Source: Burkholderia sp. SRS-46 (GTDB lineage Bacteria > Pseudomonadota > Gammaproteobacteria > Burkholderiales > Burkholderiaceae). Taken from it: a stretch of DNA of 64,000 bases. The DNA lies in the NCBI RefSeq assembly GCF_004343775.1, contig NZ_PTXL01000001.1:1364001-1428000 (forward strand). Reading direction: 5' to 3'. The translations under genes were made by a program, and so were the position numbers. Below the pieces are notes generated by a model. The model was not told where the DNA came from. It did no database searches and saw only the letters and a list, made by a program, of their open reading frames with translations. Shown piece after piece: positions 58,910 through 64,000 of the stretch; the stretch's first letter is position 1, and every line of letters starts with the position of its first letter.

Positions 58910-59764
58910 ATGCGACTGATCGACTGGAACATCCAATGGGGTCGGGACGCGGACGGCGTCGTCGATCTCCCTCGCACGATCGCCACCGCGCGCCGGCTCG
59001 GCGACTTCGACGTGCTGTGCCTGCAGGAAGTCACGCGCGGGTTCGGCGCGCTGCCCGGCCGGCCGGCCCCCGACCAGTTCGCGGAGCTGGCCGCGCTGCT
59101 GCCCGGCTACACCATCGTCGAGGCAATCGGCGCCGACCTGCCGCCCGCCGCGCCCGGCGCGCCGCGCCGCCAGTTCGGCAACGCGATCGCCACCCGCCTG
59201 CCGATCGGGCGCGTGATGCGCCGGCTGCTGCCATGGCCGGCGGACGACGCCGCGCCGTCGATGCCGCGCGTCGCACTCGAAGTCGAGCTGACGAGCACGT
59301 CGGGGACGCTGCGCGTGACCACCACTCACCTCGAATATTATTCCGCTCGGCAGCGGCGTGCGCAGGTCGATGCGCTGCGCGACCGGCATCGCGAAGCCTG
59401 CTCGCATGCCGAGCGCCCCGCGCGAGCCGAGAATGCGGACGGCCCGTTCAGCGCGACCGCGCAACCGCGCGACGCGATCGTCTGCGGCGACTTCAACAGC
59501 CCGTACGACAGCGACGCATATCGGCGCTTTCTCGAACCGGTCGACGGCGCGCCGCCGTTCGTCGACGCCTGGGCGGCGCTGCACCCGGGTGTCGCGCCGC
59601 CGCCGACGGCCGGCGTCTACGACACCGTGCAATGGTCGGAGGGGCCGCTCGCGTGCGACTTCGTGTTCGTTACCGACACGCTGCTGCCGCGCGTCAGGCG
59701 CTGCGAGATCGACGGTGAGGTCCGTGCGTCGGATCACCAGCCGATCGTGCTCGAACTGGATTAA
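58910..59764 (+). CDS. Endonuclease/exonuclease/phosphatase family protein
   Basis: A 284-residue enzyme of the EEP superfamily (DNase I-like fold). Metal and catalytic motifs are visible: DWNIQWG near the N-terminus, CLQEVTRG, TTHLEYYS, GDFNSPYDS and the final SDHQPIVLEL. The superfamily includes AP endonucleases and phosphatases; the substrate here cannot be named. It is divergent from rlmD and convergent with the exonuclease gene. Confidence 0.85.
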   Translation: MRLIDWNIQWGRDADGVVDLPRTIATARRLGDFDVLCLQEVTRGFGALPGRPAPDQFAELAALLPGYTIVEAIGADLPPAAPGAPRRQFGNAIATRLPIGRVMRRLLPWPADDAAPSMPRVALEVELTSTSGTLRVTTTHLEYYSARQRRAQVDALRDRHREACSHAERPARAENADGPFSATAQPRDAIVCGDFNSPYDSDAYRRFLEPVDGAPPFVDAWAALHPGVAPPPTAGVYDTVQWSEGPLACDFVFVTDTLLPRVRRCEIDGEVRASDHQPIVLELD

Positions 59765-59770
59765 GACGCG

Positions 59771-60550
59771 TTACGCGTCGTCGAACGCCGCCAGATACTC
59801 AGCCCAGTGCGGCGCCAGCTCCTGCGCCAGCGCATTCTTGACGATCAGGATCTCGTCCGCGTATTCGCTTTGCGTCAGGCCGCCGCGCATCAGCAGGAAC
59901 CGGCAGTAGAGCAGATACGTGTTGACGACGTCGGTTTCGCAGTAGTTGCGGATCTCCTCGATCCGCCCTTCCCGGAATGCGGTCCAGACCTGGCTGCCGT
60001 CCATCCCGAGCTTGCCGGGAAAGCCGCACAGCTTCGCGAGCGCATCGAGCGGCGCGTTCGCGCGCGCCTGGTACATCGCGAGCACGTCCATCAGGTCGGT
60101 ATGCCGCGAGTGGTAGCGCGAGATGTAGTTGTTCCACTTGAAATCGCGGTCGTCCTCGCCGAGATCCCAGTAGCGGGTCGCGGTAATCCCGTGCACGAGC
60201 GCGCGGTAATGGAGCACCGGCAGGTCGAAGCCGCCGCCGTTCCATGACACGAGCTGCGGCGTGTACTTCTCGATCACGCGGTAGAACGACTGGATCAGCG
60301 TCGCTTCGTTGTCCTGCGGCGTGCCGAGCGAGCGCACGCGAAAGCCGGTCTTGTCGCGGAACACGCACGAGATCGCCGCGATGCGCTGCAGGTGGTGCGG
60401 CAGGAAATCGCTGCCGGTCTTCTCGCGGCGCGCGGCGAATGCATGTTCGGCCACCGCGGCATCGTCGAGCGTCGCGGGCAAATCGTCGAGACGGCGAATG
60501 CCGTCGACATCGGGAATCGTCTCGATGTCAAAAACCAGAATCGGAGTCAT
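59771..60550 (-). CDS. Predicted 3'-5' exonuclease (polymerase B exonuclease-like)
   Basis: A 259-residue DEDD-type exonuclease. Exo I is FDIETIPDVDG (residues 7-17), Exo II is SWNGGGFDLPVL, and Exo III includes YCETDVVNTYLLY. It matches the DNA_pol_B_exo2 family rather than full polymerases, so it is likely a stand-alone nuclease in DNA repair or RNA turnover. The ATG at 60550 lies 5 bases after the rpoS stop, so it is the last gene of the surE-pcm-nlpD-rpoS series. Confidence 0.85.
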   Translation of the reverse strand: MTPILVFDIETIPDVDGIRRLDDLPATLDDAAVAEHAFAARREKTGSDFLPHHLQRIAAISCVFRDKTGFRVRSLGTPQDNEATLIQSFYRVIEKYTPQLVSWNGGGFDLPVLHYRALVHGITATRYWDLGEDDRDFKWNNYISRYHSRHTDLMDVLAMYQARANAPLDALAKLCGFPGKLGMDGSQVWTAFREGRIEEIRNYCETDVVNTYLLYCRFLLMRGGLTQSEYADEILIVKNALAQELAPHWAEYLAAFDDA

Positions 60551-60555
60551 CAGTT

Positions 60556-61644
60556 TTACAGGACGGCGTCCTTGCGAACGCCGTTGGAGGCAAAGAACCG
60601 CTTGAGGCGCACCAGCGCTTCCTGCTGGATCTGCCGCACGCGCTCGCGCGTGAGCCCCATTTCGTCGGCGAGCTCCTCGAGCGTCGCCGGTTCGATGTGA
60701 TTCAGGCCGAAGCGGCGTTCGATCACGTGCCGGTGCTTGTCGGACAACCGCGACAGCCACGCGCGCGTGAGCGTCTCGAGCTCGCGGTGCTGCACCTCGG
60801 CGTCCGGGGACTGGCTCTGGTCGTCCGGCAACAGGTCGAGCAGGCTGCTCGCCGGATCGAGATCCAGCGGCGCATCGAGCGACGCGGTGTGCTCGTTGAG
60901 CGCGAGGATGTCGGTCACTTCCTCGGCGGTCTTGCCGGTCAGGTAGGCGATGTCGTCGATGCTGGCCTCGCGGCGCTCGGCCGCCTCGCCCGTCGACATC
61001 GAGTTCTTTTCGAGGTGGCGCTTCGCGCGCAGCACCTGGTTGAGTTCGCGGATCACGTGAACCGGCAGGCGCACGGTGCGCGCCTGGTTCATGATTGCCC
61101 GCTCGATGCTCTGCCGGATCCACCACGTCGCATAGGTCGAGAAACGGAAGCCGCGCGTCGGATCGAATTTCTCGATCGCGTGCATCAGGCCGAGGTTGCC
61201 TTCCTCGATCAGGTCGAGCAGCGGCACGCCGCGGTTCAGGTAACCCTTCGCGATGCTGACGACCAGGCGCAGGTTGCGCTCGATCATCACCTGCCGCGCC
61301 TCGAATTCGCCGGCCTTCGCGAGGCGGGAATAGCGCTGTTCTTCCTCGACGGTCAGCAGCGGCTTGACGCTGATACGGTTCAGGTAGTGCTGGATCGTGT
61401 CGGCGGTCAGTTCCGCCTGCAGCAGCGCGCGGAAATCATCCAGATCGGGCGATGCCTCCGCCCGCCCTTCGCGCTCTTCGTCGCCGCCTTCCGCATCGGC
61501 GTCGCGTGCCTCGAACTCGCGTTCGTTGTCCGAGGCGTCGTCTTCGTCGTCCTTCGAAGCGCCAGTTCGCTCCACCGATGCTTGCGTGGCGCGACTGATC
61601 TTTTCAGACTCGGCTTGCGGCTCGTGGCGCTTCGATTTCGGCAT
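60556..61644 (-). CDS. rpoS: Stationary-phase sigma factor RpoS
   Basis: A 362-residue sigma-70 family protein. Region 1 is acidic (about residues 20-75). Region 2.1-2.4 includes DLIEEGNLGLMHAIEKFD and FSTYATWWIRQSIERAI; region 3 and region 4 follow, with LEELADEMGLTRERVRQIQ at the C-terminus. It directs the general stress response. The gene follows nlpD by 11 bases; as in enterobacteria, its main promoter may lie inside nlpD. Confidence 0.95.
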   Translation of the reverse strand: MPKSKRHEPQAESEKISRATQASVERTGASKDDEDDASDNEREFEARDADAEGGDEEREGRAEASPDLDDFRALLQAELTADTIQHYLNRISVKPLLTVEEEQRYSRLAKAGEFEARQVMIERNLRLVVSIAKGYLNRGVPLLDLIEEGNLGLMHAIEKFDPTRGFRFSTYATWWIRQSIERAIMNQARTVRLPVHVIRELNQVLRAKRHLEKNSMSTGEAAERREASIDDIAYLTGKTAEEVTDILALNEHTASLDAPLDLDPASSLLDLLPDDQSQSPDAEVQHRELETLTRAWLSRLSDKHRHVIERRFGLNHIEPATLEELADEMGLTRERVRQIQQEALVRLKRFFASNGVRKDAVL

Positions 61645-61655
61645 GGTCGTCTCGG

Positions 61656-62546
61656 TTATTGAGGCGGCAAATACTTCAGCGGATCGACAGGTTTACCCTG
61701 ACGGCGAACCTCGAAATGCAGCATCACGCGGTCGGCATCGCTATTACCCATCTCGGCGATCTTTTGTCCCTTCGTCACCGCGTCCCCCTCTTTTACCATC
61801 AAAGCGCGATTGTGTGCATATGCCGTGAGGTAAGTTGCATCGTGTTTGATGATAATGAGATTGCCGTAGCCGCGCAGGCCGTTACCGGCGTACACGACGC
61901 GGCCGTCCGCCGCTGCTTTCACGGTCTCGCCGGTGGTGCCGCCGATGTTGACGCCCTTGTTCTTCGCGTCGTCGAAATTGTTCAGCACCGGGCCGCGTGC
62001 GGGCCACGAGAACGTCACGGGGCCGCTCGATGCGGCCGGCGTGTCGCTCGACGCTGCCGCGGCGGCAGGCGGTGCGGCGGTCGCCGCCGATGCGCCGCGG
62101 GGTGGCGTGGCCGGGCCGCTGCTCAGCGGCGCGGTCGCGACGGCGCCGCCCGCGATCGGCGCGGCACCCGGCGCAACGCCGGCAGCCGTTGCGCCAGCCT
62201 GCGGCGAGACGCGCAGCAACTGCTCGACCTCGATCTGGTTCGGGTTTGCGAGGTTGTTCCACGCGGCGATGTCGCGGTAGTTCTGCCCGTTCTCCAGCGC
62301 GATCCGGTACAGCGTGTCGCCCGGCTTCACCCGGTAGTAACCCGGAGGCGCCGGGGGGAGCGGCACCGCGGGCTGTGCGGCCGGCGTCGTGCCGAGCGAA
62401 CCGGAGCGGTCGACGACAGGCGCGTTGTCGAGCCGCGTCGCACAGGCGGCCAGCAGCGTAGTGAACGCAGCCACGCAGATCGCGCGCTGGGCGAGCGTAA
62501 GTGGTTCGTTCGAACGGTTGTTTTGCATCGCGCGCAACATACTCAT
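61656..62546 (-). CDS. nlpD: Murein hydrolase activator NlpD (LysM and M23 lipoprotein)
   Basis: A 296-residue lipoprotein with lipobox LLAAC near residue 34. A LysM domain (YYRVKPGDTLYRIALENGQN) binds peptidoglycan; an Ala/Ser/Pro-rich linker precedes an M23-type domain (GVNIGGTTGETVKAAADGRV). The metal-binding residues of active M23 peptidases are largely missing, as in activators of AmiC-type amidases. The ATG at 62546 is preferred over a TTG at 62555. Confidence 0.92.
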   Translation of the reverse strand: MSMLRAMQNNRSNEPLTLAQRAICVAAFTTLLAACATRLDNAPVVDRSGSLGTTPAAQPAVPLPPAPPGYYRVKPGDTLYRIALENGQNYRDIAAWNNLANPNQIEVEQLLRVSPQAGATAAGVAPGAAPIAGGAVATAPLSSGPATPPRGASAATAAPPAAAAASSDTPAASSGPVTFSWPARGPVLNNFDDAKNKGVNIGGTTGETVKAAADGRVVYAGNGLRGYGNLIIIKHDATYLTAYAHNRALMVKEGDAVTKGQKIAEMGNSDADRVMLHFEVRRQGKPVDPLKYLPPQ

Positions 62547-62551
62547 CGGTT

Positions 62552-63490
62552 TCAAATTACTCCGGATTTTAAAGGGACAAAGAAAACGCGATCAAGCCGC
62601 GACTCCCGCCACTGCGCGTGCGCGACGCGCTCGACGAGCGTGAGCACCTGCGGCTGCCCGCTCTGCGCGCCGACCGGCGCGACGAGCCGTCCGCCGATCG
62701 CGAGCTGCTCGAGCAGCGCCTGCGGCACGTCGAGCCCGGCCGCAGCGATCACGATCGCGTCGAACGGCGCCGCGGACGGCAGGCCTACCCGCCCGTCGCC
62801 GTAATGGAGACGGATGTTCGGCACACGCAGCGGCCTCAGATTCAGCTTCGCGCGCTCATAGAGCGGCTTGATGCGTTCAATCGAATACACGTCGCGCGCC
62901 ACATGGCTCAGCACCGCGGCCTGGTAGCCGCAGCCGGTGCCGATTTCCAGCACGCGCTCAAGGGTTCGGCCGGCCATCGCGAGTTCGATCATTCGCGCGA
63001 CGACCGACGGCTTCGAAATCGTCTGCTGGTGGCCGATCGGCAGCGCGGAATCCTCGTAGGCCTGTGTCGCGAGCCCGGGATCCACGAACATGTGGCGTGG
63101 CACCGCGGCCATCGCCTCCAGCACACGCGCGTCGGTCACGCCGTTCGCGCGCAACCGTTCGACCATCCGTTCACGCACGCGTTCCGAGGTCAGCGCGAAC
63201 GTTCCCGCAAGCGCAAGGTTCGGTGCGGCCGGCTTGGGCGGCGCGAGATTGAGCGCCGTCGGCTTCGGCGCGACGGGTTTGCCGGATACGCGCGGTTTCG
63301 GCGCGACAGGCGTCGACGCTGCCGGCCTGGGCGAGCCCGACTTGTCCGGCGTCTTCGCCAGCGCGTTCGCGCCGCCGCGCGACGGACGGCCGTCCTGCGC
63401 GCGCTCGCCCGCCCGGCCTTCGGCCTTGCGCGGCGCTCGCTTGAGATCCTCGAGCGCGAGCGGGAACCGCTTCGCGCGCTCGCCGCTCAT
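62552..63490 (-). CDS. pcm: Protein-L-isoaspartate O-methyltransferase
   Basis: A 312-residue enzyme that repairs isoaspartyl residues in aged proteins using SAM. The methyltransferase core occupies about residues 98-310, with the SAM motif [19 protein letters not shown]. The N-terminal 95 residues are a Pro/Ala/Lys-rich extension not found in E. coli Pcm, which has about 208 residues. The start codon overlaps the surE stop by 4 bases, so the two are translationally coupled. Confidence 0.92.
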   Translation of the reverse strand: MSGERAKRFPLALEDLKRAPRKAEGRAGERAQDGRPSRGGANALAKTPDKSGSPRPAASTPVAPKPRVSGKPVAPKPTALNLAPPKPAAPNLALAGTFALTSERVRERMVERLRANGVTDARVLEAMAAVPRHMFVDPGLATQAYEDSALPIGHQQTISKPSVVARMIELAMAGRTLERVLEIGTGCGYQAAVLSHVARDVYSIERIKPLYERAKLNLRPLRVPNIRLHYGDGRVGLPSAAPFDAIVIAAAGLDVPQALLEQLAIGGRLVAPVGAQSGQPQVLTLVERVAHAQWRESRLDRVFFVPLKSGVI

Positions 63491-64000
63491 GAAGCGCGCC
63501 CCCCGGCGCGCACCCAGTCGTGCGTCGCGGGCAGCATTTGCGTATGCGTGAGATCGAGCTGCAACGGCGTGATCGACACGAAACCGTTTGCGACCGCGTG
63601 GAAATCGGTGCCTTCGCTCGCATCGAGCGCCGCGCCCGCCGCCCCGATCCAGTAGATCGGCTCGCCGCGCGGGTTGGCCTGGCGGATCACCGGCTGCGAC
63701 GGATGACGCTTGCCGAGGCGGGTGACCTTCCAGCCCTTCAGCTCGGCGTACGGCAGGTTCGGGATGTTGACGTTCAGCAACGGCTGGCCCGGCAGGGGAT
63801 GCGCGAGATAGTGCTGCACGATCTCGGCGGCGACGCGCGCGGCGTCGGCGAGATGCGCCCAGTCCTTGTCGACCAGCGAGAACGCGATCGCGGGCACGCC
63901 GAACATGATGCCTTCGGTCGCTGCGGCAACTGTCCCCGAATAGAGCGTGTCTTCGCCCATGTTCTGGCCGTTGTTGATACCCGAGACGACGAGATCCGGC
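63487..64000 (-). CDS. surE: 5'-nucleotidase SurE, C-terminal part (cut by window end)
   Basis: The C-terminal 171 residues of SurE, a metal-dependent phosphatase acting on nucleoside monophosphates and polyphosphate, induced with stationary-phase survival genes. The visible part has [13 protein letters not shown] and [16 protein letters not shown], typical of the family, and VNIPNLPY. The start lies beyond 64000. The stop overlaps the pcm start (ATGA). Confidence 0.93.
   Translation of the reverse strand, partial: PDLVVSGINNGQNMGEDTLYSGTVAAATEGIMFGVPAIAFSLVDKDWAHLADAARVAAEIVQHYLAHPLPGQPLLNVNIPNLPYAELKGWKVTRLGKRHPSQPVIRQANPRGEPIYWIGAAGAALDASEGTDFHAVANGFVSITPLQLDLTHTQMLPATHDWVRAGGRAS

Overview
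The window is about 64 kb of high-GC chromosomal DNA whose gene content and order point to Burkholderia, most likely the Burkholderia cepacia complex. The evidence is the phaC-phaA-phaB-phaR cluster, a hisZ-type histidine pathway, the run ndk-rlmN-rodZ-ispG-hisS-yfgM-bamB-der-hfq-hflX-hflK-hflC-hisZ-purA, and surE-pcm-nlpD-rpoS. The species assignment is inference from protein resemblance; no rRNA or tRNA gene is visible.

Layout. 1-16.2 kb holds core and housekeeping genes: an ABC-F ATPase (ybiT), an AsmA protein, the fetAB iron exporter, two small exported proteins (one like a lysozyme inhibitor), an alcohol dehydrogenase divergent from a LysR regulator, serB, metC, bktB, kdgK and rimO. 16.1-21.7 kb is a decayed genomic island next to the 5' end of rimO. 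It is bounded by imperfect direct repeats of about 118 bp that duplicate the start of rimO, opens with a broken serine recombinase, and carries an AT-rich gene for a large exported protein with one CxxCH haem motif, a 100-residue beta-rich protein, and two wrecked fragments of an SOS-response-associated peptidase (SRAP). 21.7-23.7 kb is sparse accessory DNA with a frameshifted two-helix membrane protein (the break lies on a T TTT TTG heptamer) and a small secreted protein.

23.7-28.4 kb is the polyhydroxyalkanoate cluster on the minus strand, with an intrinsic terminator between phaC and phaA and two stem-loops between phaB and phaR. 28.7-39.8 kb has pgeF-rluD, bamD, a DinG-type helicase, small genes, tex and kup. 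39.9-56.4 kb is one long minus-strand series linking purine and histidine metabolism, membrane protease regulators (HflKC), Hfq, ribosome and outer-membrane assembly, isoprenoid synthesis, cell shape and ndk. 56.7-64 kb has a BI-1 family membrane protein, rlmD, two nuclease-like genes and the stationary-phase cluster surE-pcm-nlpD-rpoS, with surE cut by the window end.

Most genes are ordinary core genes. The unusual material is concentrated between 16.1 and 23.7 kb, plus several RNA structures inside operons and an 8-bp tandem repeat at the end of fetB.
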